From the NCBI GenBank assembly GCA_937928555.1, contig CALFWR010000002.1, forward strand, positions 1 to 64,000: a stretch of 64,000 nt of DNA, in the 5' to 3' direction. The notes under the pieces were generated by a model. The model searched no databases and was not told the DNA's origin. It saw only the letters and a list, made by a program, of their open reading frames with translations. The position numbers and the translations under genes are program-made. Positions 33,770-46,500 of the stretch are shown here, one piece after another. Position 1 is the first letter of the stretch; each line of letters starts with the position of its first letter. This stretch comes from an uncultured Pirellulaceae bacterium (lineage in GTDB: Bacteria; Planctomycetota; Planctomycetia; Pirellulales; Pirellulaceae).

Positions 33770-34628
33770 GCGACCAGGCCTCCGCGTCGAAGGATATCCT
33801 GAATCACCCGGTCAAAAGAAATTTCGGGCGTCGTCGAAGCCAGGCCAATACCGCGTTTGGCACAGGATCGAGCCAACTGTTGGTTCCAATTGGCGACCGC
33901 TTGCTCGTACAGCTTGGCCTCCCGTGGCGTGATGGTAACGCGGCGTCGTTGCGACGTTTCAACGCATTCCAATTCGATATCGCCTTTTAGTTCACAGCGA
34001 GTGTCGGCTTCGTTTTGAACTTGAAGACAATAGACGTCGTGCTTGTGCCACTGTAGATAGCTGAGCCCATCATCGAACCCCGTTGGGAACAGGAAATCTG
34101 AGATGACGATCACGACGCTGCGGCGCTGGTGCCGGGCTTGGAAAAGCCGACTGCAGGTGTTGAACTGGCTGTCACTGCCACCAGTCTGCGCATCCTGCAG
34201 GCCTTTCAAAAAAGGCATCACACTGCCGCGTCCACGACATGGCGTTAACAGCGGCGTCAGGTTTTCAGAGATCCCATAAACCGCCAATCGATCCAAACAA
34301 TTCAGGGCGATGTAACCCAATCCGGCGGCCAGTTGTTTGGCGTAATCGAACTTCCCGGTCATGGACTGACTTTGGTCCAGCAGAATATAGATCGTGGCGT
34401 CTTCTTCGACCTCGAAAAGCTTGATCACCAGATTCTCAAATTTGGCAAACACGCGCCAGTCGATCGAACGGTAGTCGGCTCCCATGTAGTATTCGGCGTA
34501 ATCGGCGAATGTGATCCCGGTGCCTTTTTTCATGCTTTTTCGATCGGCCTGCAACGATCCCGAGAGTACCTTGCGGGCGAGCAGGTACAGCGAATCAAGC
34601 CGGCGGATAAAGTTGGGGTCGGTCAGCA
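33766..34628 (-). CDS. DUF58-domain protein
   Basis: The product from ATG 34628 is about 287 aa and shows the DUF58 core: ARKVLSGSLQADRKSMKKGTGITFADYAEYYMGADYRSIDWRVFAKFENLVIKLFEVEEDATIYILLDQSQSM. It includes the R-x-I-D-W-x-x-x-A motif and a VWA-like DQSQSM site. DUF58 proteins act with MoxR ATPases and VWA proteins. The frame could also start with GTG at 34728, directly after the moxR stop, but that adds a Thr/Ser/Pro repeat (TLPTSPTLP) atypical for the family. Confidence 0.9.
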
Positions 34629-34728
34629 TAACGGGCACTGGAGAAAAAATCTTGGGAGGACGAAGGGCTGCGATTGGCAAAGTCGGCGAAGTCGGCAAAG
34701 TCGACGAAGTCAGCGGCGCGGTTTGCAC

Positions 34729-35724
34729 CTAGCCGCCGAGGGAATCAACGACGCTCTGGACGATCGAGTCGGTGCTTTTGCCATCGGCCTCTCCTTCGAA
34801 GCTAAGCATGACCCGGTGGCGCAGCGCCGGCAGAGCCATGCGATCGATATCTTCTTTGGCGACATGAAAACGACCGTCAAGCAAGGCACGCGCGCGGGCC
34901 GCCGCGAGAATCGCCTGAGCACCGCGGGGGGACGCCCCGTAGCGAACAAATTGCTTGACTTCATCGGGGGCATTGGGATCGGTTGGGTGGGTCGCTCGTA
35001 CTACCCGAACCAGATGGTCCTGAATCGGCTGGTCGATCGGAACGTCACGAAGCAGTCTGCCCATTTGCAAAATGTCCTGGCCGGTCGCGACGGAGTTGAT
35101 TTCAGGCGCCGAGTTGCCGCCGGTACGATTAAGGATCTCTGAAAACTCATCGTGGCTGGGCAGTTCCACGAACAGCTTGAAAAAGAAGCGGTCAAGCTGC
35201 GCTTCAGGCAACGGGAACGTACCGTCCTGTTCGATCGGGTTTTGCGTGGCCAGCGTAAAGAACGGCAACTCCAACTGATGAGTTTGCCCAGCCACGGTGA
35301 CGGATTTTTCCTGCATGGTTTCCAGCAGCGCCGACTGCGTCTTGGGCGTTGCTCGATTGATTTCGTCGGCCAGCAAAATATTGCAGAAGACCGGCCCCGG
35401 TTGGAACTGAAGTTCCTTGCGTCCGTCTTTGTCGATCAAAATCTGCGTTCCCACGATATCCGCCGGAAGCAGGTCGGGCGTGAATTGGATGCGTTGGAAC
35501 TTCAGGTCGAGGGCTTGGGAGATTGTGTTGACCAAAGCGGTCTTTCCCAAACCGGGGACTCCTTCCAACAGCACATGTCCGCCGCAGACGACCGCGATCA
35601 GTACGTCTTCGACGATCTTTTCTTGGCCGACAATAAAGCGGGCGACTTCGTTGCGAATTCGGTTAAAGGTCTCGATAAATTCACTGGCAGCCTGTTCACT
35701 GTTGGGAGGAGATACGGTTGACAC
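34729..35724 (-). CDS. MoxR-family AAA+ ATPase
   Basis: From the GTG at 35724 the protein has 331 aa. It shows Walker A (LLEGVPGLGKTAL), Walker B (NILLADEINRATPKTQSALLE), sensor 1 (LATQNPIEQDGTFPLPEAQLDRFFFKL) and sensor 2 in the C-terminal lid. The GTG has AGGAAATC upstream; the longer frame needs TTG. MoxR ATPases are chaperone-like and act with VWA proteins, here encoded by the next three genes. It is 65 bases after the coiled-coil gene. Confidence 0.92.
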   Translation of the reverse strand: MSTVSPPNSEQAASEFIETFNRIRNEVARFIVGQEKIVEDVLIAVVCGGHVLLEGVPGLGKTALVNTISQALDLKFQRIQFTPDLLPADIVGTQILIDKDGRKELQFQPGPVFCNILLADEINRATPKTQSALLETMQEKSVTVAGQTHQLELPFFTLATQNPIEQDGTFPLPEAQLDRFFFKLFVELPSHDEFSEILNRTGGNSAPEINSVATGQDILQMGRLLRDVPIDQPIQDHLVRVVRATHPTDPNAPDEVKQFVRYGASPRGAQAILAAARARALLDGRFHVAKEDIDRMALPALRHRVMLSFEGEADGKSTDSIVQSVVDSLGG

Positions 35725-35789
35725 GTGGTTGATTTCCTGAAGTTGCGTAGAGAAAGTAGAAGGCGATCGCTCCGCCAAAAGTCGAATGG

Positions 35790-37505
35790 TTACTCGGGAG
35801 ATTCCGTTTCGTGGATATTGGTGAAATACTGTTTGACGCCGTCTTTGAGGTCTTCGGGGATGTCTTCGCGTTCGACGAAAGATTCGAACTGTCGTTTGAA
35901 CTCCCGCTGGGTCGCGGCGGCGCGTCGCTGGCTGACGCCCGTGCCGTCTTCGGCAGATTCGACTTTGGTCAGTGAGGGACCGTTGCCCTTGAGTCCCTTG
36001 AGCGCGGTGTTCTGGCCGTTGTCGACCAGTTCATCCCGTTGGTCGCGCGTGGCATCGCTGGTTCCTTGGCCGGCTTTTTTGCCACCCGGTTGATTCGATT
36101 TCGCCAGTCCCAGTACGCCGCTTTGACACTGCGAACACTTTTTGCTGAGCTTTTTCAGTTTGGCTTGGGCGCTACGCTTGCGAGCCATTTTGGCCAGCTT
36201 TTTGCCAAGTTTGTCCAGCTTGTCGCGTACGCCTTTTTCGCACTGCTGACACTGCTGACACTGCTGACACTGTTGGCAATTTTCGCACTCTTCAAATTCG
36301 TCTTCGAGTTCTTCAAGGTCTTGGCGTTCGAGTTCCTCAAGTTCTTCGTCGAGTGCTTCGACGGACTCTTCCAAGTCCTCGATCAGTTGCCCAAGTTCAT
36401 TGTTTTCAGAGTTCTGACCATCACCGTCATCAGGGTTGTTGTTGGAGGATTTACCGGCTTGGGAGCCGGTGCCGTCTTTCAGCGATGATTTCTTGTTGCC
36501 TTTTTTGGAGTTCGATTGTTTGCCGCGCGATTTGGAGGATACTTTACGAGCGGCTTCGGCCATCCGTTTGGCGATGGCCTTCAGCTTGGCCAACTCTTTG
36601 CGTTTTTCGCTTAGCTTCTTGAGGTCTTCGGCGGTCAGTTTTTTGGGTTTAAGGTCTTTGATGTCCGCCGAGACTTGGTCGTACTTTTTCTGTTTGAGTT
36701 TTTCTGCCAACGACTTTAGTTCATCCGATTTCCTGAGTTCTTCAGCGGCCTTGTCCAACAGCTTTTCGTCTTTGCGCTGATTGAGAGCCTGGGATGCTTT
36801 GTTGAGTTTCATCTCCAAGCGGGCGTACTGCCGCATGGCTTCTTTCACATCTTTCGTTTTGTCCAGTTCGTCCACCCACTTGCGCAGCTTGTCCGGGTCG
36901 AGCAACTCTTTTTCCTGTTCGTCGTCGATGCTTTTTTCAAGTTCGTCGATCAGCTCTCGGAGTTCTTCGTTGGCGGTTTCGGTTTGGACAAGCGATGCCT
37001 GTTCCAGTTTCATTCGTTCCACGACGGCTTTGCTGGGCCCTTTGAGTCCAAGTGTGACCGCGAGGGTAACGAACACGCCGGCGAGGGCCGCCAGACGCCA
37101 AGGAAACGTATAGCGAACCAAATCGGCATCGGATTCTTTGACCAACGCCTCGGTTTGCTGGGCTTGCAGGTCGTAAAAGCCTCCTTCGCGACGGTCCGTG
37201 GCGAAGTGGGCACAAGACGAAACGCTGTCTTTGAAGCCAAAAAATCCGTCGGCAAATCCGGCGGCTTGATCGGCCGAACGCCTGCCCAGCCAAGTCGCCA
37301 CGCCTGCCGCCAAGCTCACGACGCCGGCGACAATCGGCCAAGCTTGCCAAGCAACCGCGTAGCCGGGTATCACATAAAACAATGCGATGACAGTCATGCA
37401 AACGCCCAATGCCAGCAACGCCCAGAACAGCACGTTCCAGAGGTGGTGACGGTTGAGTCGGGTCCGGATCGAGTTGATAAACTCGTTGACGGGTTCTTTG
37501 GTCAT
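35790..37505 (-). CDS. membrane-anchored coiled-coil protein with a Cys-Gln-Gln repeat
   Basis: From ATG 37505 the product has about 571 aa. Two transmembrane helices lie in the first 90 residues (LWNVLFWALLALGVCMTVIALFYVI-type and WPIVAGVVSLAAGVAT) and a third near residue 150. The rest is highly charged and helical, with long Lys/Glu/Leu-rich coiled coils (ELDKTKDVKEAMRQYARLE). Near residue 430 stands ENCQQCQQCQQCQQCEKG, five cysteines spaced by two residues, and further on CSQC, suggesting metal binding or disulfides. The start was chosen because the upstream frame is basic, non-homologous and overlaps the TPR gene. It is the second gene of the operon. Confidence 0.8.
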   Translation of the reverse strand: MTKEPVNEFINSIRTRLNRHHLWNVLFWALLALGVCMTVIALFYVIPGYAVAWQAWPIVAGVVSLAAGVATWLGRRSADQAAGFADGFFGFKDSVSSCAHFATDRREGGFYDLQAQQTEALVKESDADLVRYTFPWRLAALAGVFVTLAVTLGLKGPSKAVVERMKLEQASLVQTETANEELRELIDELEKSIDDEQEKELLDPDKLRKWVDELDKTKDVKEAMRQYARLEMKLNKASQALNQRKDEKLLDKAAEELRKSDELKSLAEKLKQKKYDQVSADIKDLKPKKLTAEDLKKLSEKRKELAKLKAIAKRMAEAARKVSSKSRGKQSNSKKGNKKSSLKDGTGSQAGKSSNNNPDDGDGQNSENNELGQLIEDLEESVEALDEELEELERQDLEELEDEFEECENCQQCQQCQQCQQCEKGVRDKLDKLGKKLAKMARKRSAQAKLKKLSKKCSQCQSGVLGLAKSNQPGGKKAGQGTSDATRDQRDELVDNGQNTALKGLKGNGPSLTKVESAEDGTGVSQRRAAATQREFKRQFESFVEREDIPEDLKDGVKQYFTNIHETESPE

Positions 37506-37545
37506 GTCGGGTTTCGGATTGAAATGGTGTGGGGATTGTTTACGT

Positions 37546-40500
37546 CTATTTGATTGAAAGCTTTTTCTTGAGTTTCGGATAACGACCGACATTCTTGGCA
37601 AGAAGTTTGTCCTGGTCGATCGATTCGAGGGCTTTCCTGGCGAGGTCTTCTTTACCAAGTTCGACCAGGACTTCGGCGTATTCGACCAGTCGGTTGAATT
37701 TGGCCTGGTCCATCTTTTTGGTGCATGCGTCAACCGCGGCCTTCAGCGAGACTTCGGCCTGCTCGAACTGTTTTAGCTTAATCTGCTCATGAGCGACCTG
37801 CCGCCAAATCTCTCCGTTCACGGACTGCGTTTTGGCAAGTGTGGGACCAAAATTGGCAATTTCTTCGCTGGAAATCAGCTTGGCTTCCTTGATTGCGTCG
37901 AGCCCCATAATGCCATCGCGACAACCGCTACAGCTTTCCTTGATGCCGCTTTGAAAGTGCCCTGATCCGACGCCGAATCCGGAAATCGATGCCAGCTCCC
38001 AAATCTGGTGAATTTGCTGAAGCCGTTTTTCTGCTGACGTCGATTCGTTGAGAAGATCCAGTTTATTGCTGATGATTTCCCATTGATCATCGACGTCTGT
38101 GTTGGAAAACGGTTCGAAGGAATCCTCCTCGTCATCGTCGTCGGATTCTTCCTGGTCCCTGTTGGCCAGATGCTCTTTTTCGAGTTCCGCAATCCATTGG
38201 CGATACGCCGCCGTTTGGCCGGTTGATACGTGGGCGATCAAATTTAACGAAGGAATCTCTGAACCGTATTCGGCGTAGTCGGGATGTCCGAACTTTCGAA
38301 AGATCGGCAGCAGCGTTTCGGCTTCGTCTGTCGATGCGATCTCGAGTTGTTCCTGAAGCGGGCCACCAAGACTGTCAACGATTTCTTTCATCATCCGCTC
38401 AAAAGACCAGGCATTGTCTTCCGGTTTGATGCTGTTTAACTCGTCAAGACGTTTGATCACGAGTTCGCTGTTTCCACGGCGAAGATCCTGGGTAAGGTCT
38501 GCGGCATAGAGAGCCCGGTTGAACTTGAATTCGCTGTTCCGGTTTTCGTCATACAGGTTTCGGGGTTCCAGTTCACTGGCGATTTTTTTCAACTCTGCGG
38601 CGATGAAGTCGGGAGTCGTTTTGCCGCGAGCGAGCAAAACCACGGCAAGCTTCCGCTGCATGTTCGACTTGAATTCGGTGCTGTTGAATGTTTCGGCAAG
38701 AGTTTCGAGCCGCTGATCGAGGCTCTGTGAAGGGAGCTTCTTTTTGTTTTTGCTGTCCGGGAGCGAGGCAATGAAGGCCTGGCCAAGAAGTTTGGTTTGC
38801 GGGTTGCCGAACTGTTCAACGAACCCCGGGAGGTTCTGTTCAACTTCAGCAGTGAACGATGCCGAAGATTCGTCCAGTTCCAGTTCGTCGGGATTGTTCC
38901 ACATCTGATTGCAGAGCTTGCGAGCGAGTTCGTGGTGCCCACCGGTGATCAGGGTTGCCACGGTTGTTCGACTTTTCGCGCGGTTAGGGAAGCTTGCGAT
39001 CACGCGTTCGACAGCGTTTTTGTTGCCAAGGTTCTGGAACAGTTTGACGGCGTGAGCGACGCGATCTTCACGGTCGCTGCTGCTGTAGAAGCTGGAATAT
39101 TGATTGCGACGTTTCTTGAGATACTTTTTGCTCCACGCATCGGCAAAAGGTTTGGCTTTTTCAGCAAAATCGGCTTGCTCCGAGAGATCGTTGATTCGAG
39201 CAAGGACAGGTGTTTCGGAATACTCTTCGATCGTGAACTTGCTGGCGTATGCCTGGGCAATCATGTCCGTGCATTTCCAGACACAGTCTGTCGGCAAAGT
39301 TGTGTCCCACATCAGGAAGTAGTAGGCGAGGCCAAACTTGGCACCCAACTGCAAGTCGTCGCCGTCAAGAATCCGGACAAGTTCGCTTTGGTATTCCGTG
39401 GGCGTTTCAAGTCGCTCGAACCCGCGAGGTTCGTTTTTGTCGATGCCTTTGGTTTTCTGCGCGTAGTCGTCAGAGGTTTTGGCCAGCATCAGGGCCAGTT
39501 CGAGGCTGCGGGCAAGTCGCGGGTGTTTGGCGTTTTTGGTTTCCCCCTGGACCCATTTGATCGCCATGGGGAGTTCTTTGGTGTCCAAAGCGGAGTTGAG
39601 GAAGTTGAAAAATGCAGGAATGAAGACATCGGTTTGGGAGCCATCGAACTGGGGTCCAAGTTCGCGATACGTTGCGTCGAGTTTGGCAACCGCTGCGGCA
39701 GGACCTTTCCTGTTGTTGTCGCTGGCACTTTCGTAGGTTTTGGCGAGAAAGGACGAGAGTTCGCTGGAGATGCGGGTGTTGACCCAGAGTTCTTCGCCGC
39801 CCTCGCGCTGAATCAGTTCGTGTAACAACTTGAACCACGTGATGTCGGCCCGGTTGTTGATCATTCCGGCAATCATCTCCGACTGCCCTGCCGTCTGCGA
39901 CAGGTAGCTTCGCGCATTGGAGCCTGCTTTGGCCATCAGCGAGTTGCCTTTGTCGAAGGCGGCGATCCATTGTTGAGTGTCACTGCGGTCCATCCGAGAA
40001 AGCGTTCGTTTCAGGTACTCCGGGAATTCATAGGCGTCAATTTTGAGATCGGAGAATCGTTTTGCGGCCATCAGTTTGGCAACCTGGTCGCCGGTTGATT
40101 TGCCCAACAGGGCAGCGTAATGCTTTTCTACCTTTTTGCCCGCATCGGAGAGTTCGAACTCGTTGCGGCCCTGACTGAAAGAATCGTTGTCGCCAATCTC
40201 CGCGATAAAGGCCTGCAGTTTTTGCTGCTGCTCTGCGGGCAGTTGCTGAATCTGGTCAAACTGCAGCGCCACCGTCTCATACAGGCCAGCCATTCCCTTT
40301 TTCGAATTGTCGCCGTTGACGACACGGAGGATGATTCTTTCGCCAAAGGTCAGGTCGTCCTTGCGGTCCTTGAATTTTTTCTCAAGGAGATCGGCGATTT
40401 CCAATTCTTCCCAGCGCAACGATTCGGCAACCTTTCCCAACATTGAATCGCCGTCGTTGTCGATGATGGGATCAAAGGTCGCGATGTCGTCCACGAAGCT

Positions 40501-43500
40501 GGAGCAGTTGCGGAGCTGGTCGAGAAATTTGTCTGCATCGGTGGCACTGCGGAACTGGTTTGCGATCTGATATTCCAGATTCAACTGGTTCAGTGGTACT
40601 CCTGATTCTGCTGCGACCCGTGCGGCGATCAGGGAAAGGCCACCGCCATTGCCCATCGCCCCCAGCGTGCTCTGAAACTGCTGCGAAGCCATGCGTTTTT
40701 TGGTCGGCATCCGGTTTGGGTTTTCAAAAAGTTTCCGTCGCTCTTGGAGGGAACCCAAAGTTTTTTCGGCCCAGCGTTCAAGCAGTGCTTCGGCTCGCTG
40801 GTAGTCGCCGGTGTCCGCAAGTGCGGCAAGGTAAGTCGGCAGGCTTCCTCCGGATCCACCAGGCATGCCCATCGGCATCATTCCCGAGGAAAAAGAAGAG
40901 GATGGTTTGGCAGAACTTATTTCCAGGATGAAATCATCAAGGTCAATATCGCGTTTTGCTTCCCGCCAGACTTCGATGACTTTGCCGATTCCCACCAGCG
41001 GCGCGGCACGCTTTTTCCGGGCGGCAGTGGCTGTCGACTCGAGTGTGGAGCGGGCGACGTCGATAAACTGTTCGTTGCTCGCGGCGTACAACCCGACAAT
41101 GCTTTTGAGTTGTTCCAGAGACGTGTCGTTGCCGGATTGCGAGAGTTTTTCGTACACCGGTTCCAAACCTTGCTCTCGCTGTGCAGCTTCCATGGTCCCG
41201 AAGTGTCGGGCGAGAAATTCAATCGGAGTTCGCGCTGGCGATACGGGTGCTTCGTCGTCGGAGTTGTACTGAAGGCCACTGCTATAAGCGTATTGAACGA
41301 ACTGACCTCCTGACGCTTGATTGTTTTTCGGAGCTTTGAAACGGGTTGCGGCGTTGACTGCCAGGGTGACAAAGCGATCGTAATCGATTTCTGCTCCTGC
41401 TTCGGCTGACCGGAGTAGTGCGGTGAAGGCGGTTGGGCCCAGTTGGGGAATCTCCATCAACTTGAGAAAGGACTCGTCGTGAAGTTGCTTTCGCTGCGGC
41501 AGCATCTCGCGAAAAAGTTTCCTTTTTGATTTGGAAATTTCCTTGAGCTTCTCTTCGTTCAGTTTTTGACCGCTGAGAGTGTAAAGATTTGGCAAGTATT
41601 CGTTGCCACCGATCGCGACGTTGTCAGCGAGGCTTGAAGCCATCGCGACGGCCCAAGTGTGATCTTCTTTGGAGTCTTTATTGGCAAGGACATGATCAAC
41701 GGAGGCTTTGATTAGTCCAAACCTCGATTCGAGCGAGGTTTCGTTTTGATCAAGGTTTCCAAGCAGCGCTGGACCGACTTGCGACATGGCTTTGGCGTCG
41801 AATTCTGCAAGGCGACCGGTGATGTCGGTTCCCTTTTCCAGCTCAAGCATCAACAGGCGAGCTTTGACCGCGACGTCCTTTTTGCTGTTTTCGGCGACGC
41901 GGGCGTAGACTTTGATGGCGTCTTCTTTTTTGGAAAAGGATTCCAGTGCGAAACCGTAAATGGCAAGTTTTGTGTTTGAGTTATCGTTGCCCGGATCCAT
42001 CTTTGCCAGAAATTCGTCTTCGATGCCCAACGAGCGGACTTTGGAAAGGAACTCCCCGGTCGCGTAGCTGCCGTAACTCATCTGGTCCAGATCCAGTCCT
42101 GTTTTGGCGATGCCTTTGAATTCGTTGACCAGCAAACGGACCGCCGCATCATTTTTGCCAGAGTCCACCAGCTTGCGAATCCGATCGACCGGTGCGGGGG
42201 CCGATCGGCTGCCGCTGAACATTCGCCCCACCATGCCGCCAAAAGAGTTGGAACCTGTGGCGGCCAGCTTGTTCTCCATTTTTTCGGCTTCCTTGCTCAA
42301 GCCAAGGTTTTCGAAAACCTCCACCAGTTGCATTCGCTGCTCCTGGGCCAGGCGTCCTCGCCGCAATCGCAAGGCGGCGGATTTTGCAGACGCCAGAATG
42401 TTCCTGTTGTTTTCTGCTTTAAGGTCGTCGGTGATTCCCTGGGTGGCGATGGCGACCAATGCGGAATCGACGGTCCGCCGCAGTTCCCGGGAAAGCGGGA
42501 GGTTGCGGAGTTTCTCCAGCAGTTCATTGGCTTTGTTCCACTGCTGCATGTGACAGGCCAGGCCGGCGGCCATCAGATGTATGTCGGCACTGGGTTTTTC
42601 CGAATCGAGCATCTGCTGAAGGTACTCATCGAGAGGCTTGATGGCTTGTTCTTCGGGTTTGTCGATGTTGGCCGGATCGAGTTGAATCTTTTTCCACAAC
42701 AGCAGCCCGCGGAGGATCGGGTTGTTGGCTTTGGCGATATGCGGACCGTATTTTTCAACCCACTCTTCGCCGTCGATTTGCTCGTCAGAAGAAAACGGCA
42801 TGAATGACTGGTTGTCATTGGTGACATTCAGGATGCTGGTAATGTGTTCGGGAAAATCGGTCAACGTGGGTGGAAAATTGAGAGGCTCAATCAGCCCTGA
42901 ACTCCCACGTCCAAAGGAAGGGAACATCGATGCGTTCGATTGGGGGTTCTTTTTGGAAAGTTTGATTTCGTCGTCGAGCAGTCGGATCCATGCTTCGCCG
43001 CCAGGTTCAGAGCGGACCGCTTGGGCGATCATTTGAAAGGTCCATGGGCTCATGTTGCTCGCGGGGGCTTCGAGGTACCACGTGCGAATTTTTTGGGCCA
43101 GCAGGGTTTTCTGGGAATCGGACAACTGGTGCTCGAAAGATGCCTCGCCAAACATGCCACCTTTGGAGAGATAGCTGGCAACCATTGCGATCGAGGCAGA
43201 ACCGGGTTTGAAATTTTGTTTCTTTTGTTTCTCAAGGGCTTCGTCGAGAAGAGCATGATGGCTTTTGTCGGCGCCGGCGGCCTGAAGGGCGAACATGAAC
43301 GCCAGTTCGGGGTAGCGTTTTTCAAATGTCCTGTATCCCCGCACGGCCTGATCGGGCTCCATCGTGCCGGTTCGCATTGTTGACAGCGCAGAAAGTGCGA
43401 GAAGATTGGTGTCGTCAGGGTATTGAGCCAACAGCGCACCGGGATCCTGCATCACACTCTCGGTGATGTCGCCCTCGAGAGCAAAAATCAGCTTGGCGTT

Positions 43501-46500
43501 GCTGAAGCCGGCAACACGGCAGCTTTCTTCAATCGCGGCTTTGGTATCTTCGTCCAGAGAATCGGCGATGGTTTTCAGATGGATCAAAGCCATCCGATGA
43601 CACTCTGCACATGAACTGGGAATCGAAAAACTGATCCCTGAAGGGCCCGGTTGAGAGCTTGCAAAGGGCGAGAATCCGTATCCGCGATTTTCGAGGTAGT
43701 CATAGGCGTCGCTCTGTGTCCCGGATAGCAGCATGAACTGATAGGCGTCTGGTGGAAAAGTATTTTCGAGCTCCAGCATTTGTGATTCGAGGTAGCCGGG
43801 TGTCTTTTTGAGGCCCGCAATTTCGGTGCTGGATCGCAACAGCTCGACAAAGGAATCGATGGCATCGGAGGTGTACTCCAGTTGCTCGTCGGTAACGGCG
43901 GCGAGGTATTTCAGGCGATAGTCGTCGGAGTGTTTGGAGATGTGTTCCTGAATAAACTGCCGGGCCAAATCCCATTCTCCGGCGGAGATAATGGCGGCCG
44001 CGATTTTCTCCAGCTCGCGCGGTCCCGAAGTGGATCCGCCGGCGGCTTCGAGAAGCATGTTGAAGCCTTCGTCGGGCTCACCGTACTGAATCATCAGGGC
44101 AGCCATGCGCTCTTTGGTGGACGAAGTTTTATCCAGGGCATCGGCGCGGCGGAGGGTTTCGAGGGCCTTGTCCCAGTTGCCTTCGCTTTCTTCGAGCCGC
44201 GCGATTTGTTGCAGCAGAGGAAGGTTGTCTTTTTGGATGCGGGTTGCTTCGAGGAGTGCTTTGCGGCGACCCTCGTAGTTGTCGGCCACCCGGTGGGCTT
44301 CGGCCAAAGCGAGAACCGGTTCGATGGACTGCGGGTTGCTCTTCTTTCGCTCTTCGAGCTTGCGGATCAGTTCGTCGATTTCTCCCTGCTCTTGGGCGGC
44401 AGTGGCGAGTTCTCGCGACCAACGCATGCGGTCGGCAAGCGTTTTGGATTCTTCATACTGCCGCCAGTAAATCCGTTCGGCTTCGCTGTACTGACCTTTT
44501 CCCAGGTGCCGATCGGCGAGAGCCATGTGCAGGTCGGTGTCTGCGGGGAACTTGCGGGTTGCCGCCCGAAGGACACGAATCGAATCGTCCGTTCGCCCAA
44601 GCCGATCAAGAATGCCCGATTCGTTGAACCAGGGAAGCAACGAACCTGGCGAGATCTTTTTCCACTCGCCAACCCACGTGAGTGCCTGTTCGAGTTCGCC
44701 ATCGCGAAGCAGGAACTGGATCAACTGCTGCACGTTGTTGCTTTTGCGGCCGCCGGCAAGTCCGATCTGGCGAATCGATGCTTTCGCGGCACTGGTCCAG
44801 TCGTTGCGGCGGGCAAAGAGCCGAATCTGTTGGCTGGCCAACATCTGGATCGTTTCCTGCTGCGATTTGGCGTCCGATAGCGGATTGTCCTGTGCGGCTT
44901 GCAGAGCTTTATCGATCAGTTGATCGGCCAGTTGGTCGCGTTGGTCAACCTCCAGCAGTTCTGCCAACAGACAGGTTTGGGAGACGGTGCGTTTCTCGTT
45001 GGCGGTGAGGCGCCTGGTTGTTTCTTCCAGCTTTTCGGATTTCGTGATGACCTGGATGGCCTGCCCCATGCAGCTGTTGAGGTCCAGCACCGTTTGCGAG
45101 TAGCGAACGCGGGAAAGAGCCCAGGGCACGGCTTGCTCGTGCTTTTTCAAAGCGACTGCTGCGGTGCAAAGCTGTCCGAGGTAGACCGGGTTGAGCTTGA
45201 AGTCCTCGAATCGGGCGAACATCAGATCAAAGGACGCCTGGTGCTCCTGCCTCGCGGCGAGCAGTCGGGCGACGCGGACGAGTTTGCTTCGCGAGCAGTC
45301 GTCGCCGGCGATGGACTTCCAGATTTCGATGGCCTGTTCTTTTTTTCCGCTACGATATAGATGATCGGCGAGGGCTTCGGTGGCTGTTTCGCTTTCGGGA
45401 AACGCGGCGATGCAACTTTCGAACATGCGCAATGCGTTGGCGGTGTCTTTGTACTGGTCAAAAAGTCGCGCTGCCCGCAGGTAGGCGTATTCGGTGTTCT
45501 CACTGACGGCGACGAATTGATCGATCGCTTTGGTGATCTGCTGGGGCGCGTCGGCGGCCTGGGACTTTTGGTGAAGCCGTGCAAGTTTAAGCTGCAACTC
45601 CGGGTCGTCTGCGTTTTGCTGGATCAGCGATTCGGTCTGTCCAACAGCGAGGTCAAACTTTTCTGCTTTGACCAGGGCGTCGATGTAGGCTTCCCGGGTT
45701 GATCGCTGGCCGGGCGTGAGGTCGACGATATTTTTGAATTCGGCAACAGCGTCTTCAAACGTTCCCAGTTCGAGCATTAACTTTGCGTTAGCCTGCCGCA
45801 GCGACAGGCGTTTGGAATCGGCTTTGACAAGTTTCGAATAATGCTCCTTGAGACCCAGCAGGTTGTCCTCGCGACGGAAGACCTCTTCGATCTGGCCGAG
45901 GATTTCTCGTTCCAGCCATGTGCCGTTGCCGACCTGGGCGAGGGATTGCTGGTAGATTTCGAGTGCTTTGTCGCGTCGACCGCTGCGCTGAACGATGTCG
46001 CCTTTGCGAAGCTGACGCATGACTTTGCGGTAGGGATCTTTGGTTTTTCCGATCAGGTCGGTGGCCAGTTTTTCGGCTTCGTCGTAAAGCCCTTCTGAAA
46101 TCTGAAGTTCGATGACTTCTTCGACCAACCAGGTATCCTCCGGATTGTCGGCGATCAGTTTTTGCCAGATCTTGATCGCCTGATCATTTTGGCGGTTGCG
46201 GATAAACAGCTTGCCACGCAACTGGGCGATCTTGTTGGACAACTCTTTGGGCGGTTTGGCGTCGAAGGCTTTGGCGAGGTCCGCGAGGGCCGTTTCGAAA
46301 TCGAGCGTGCGTGATTCGACGACGGCTTTTTCGTACCAGACTTCGGCATTGCCGGGATCGTTTTTCAGCGCCTCGCGAAACTGTTCCAGGGCTCGGGCGT
46401 CGTCTCCCTGTCGCGTGTGGAAAAAAGCCAGCAGCAGTCGGTCGTTGGTTGCCGAGGACTTTTCGGCTTGTGTGGTAAGTTTTTCTCGTAGCTGCTCAAC

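Noticed and set aside
34683-34728. GTG start for the DUF58 gene directly after the moxR stop
   Set aside because: It would add a Thr/Ser/Pro repeat from a GTCGGCAAAGTCGGCGAA-type tract; ATG 34628 begins at the conserved domain.
36240-36285. CACTGCTGA tandem repeats as a possible small array
   Set aside because: They encode the in-frame Cys-Gln-Gln repeat of a real protein; there are no CRISPR-like spacers.
38797-39825. 342-codon plus-strand frame inside the giant TPR gene
   Set aside because: Shadow frame opposite a clear coding gene, without ribosome-binding site or family.
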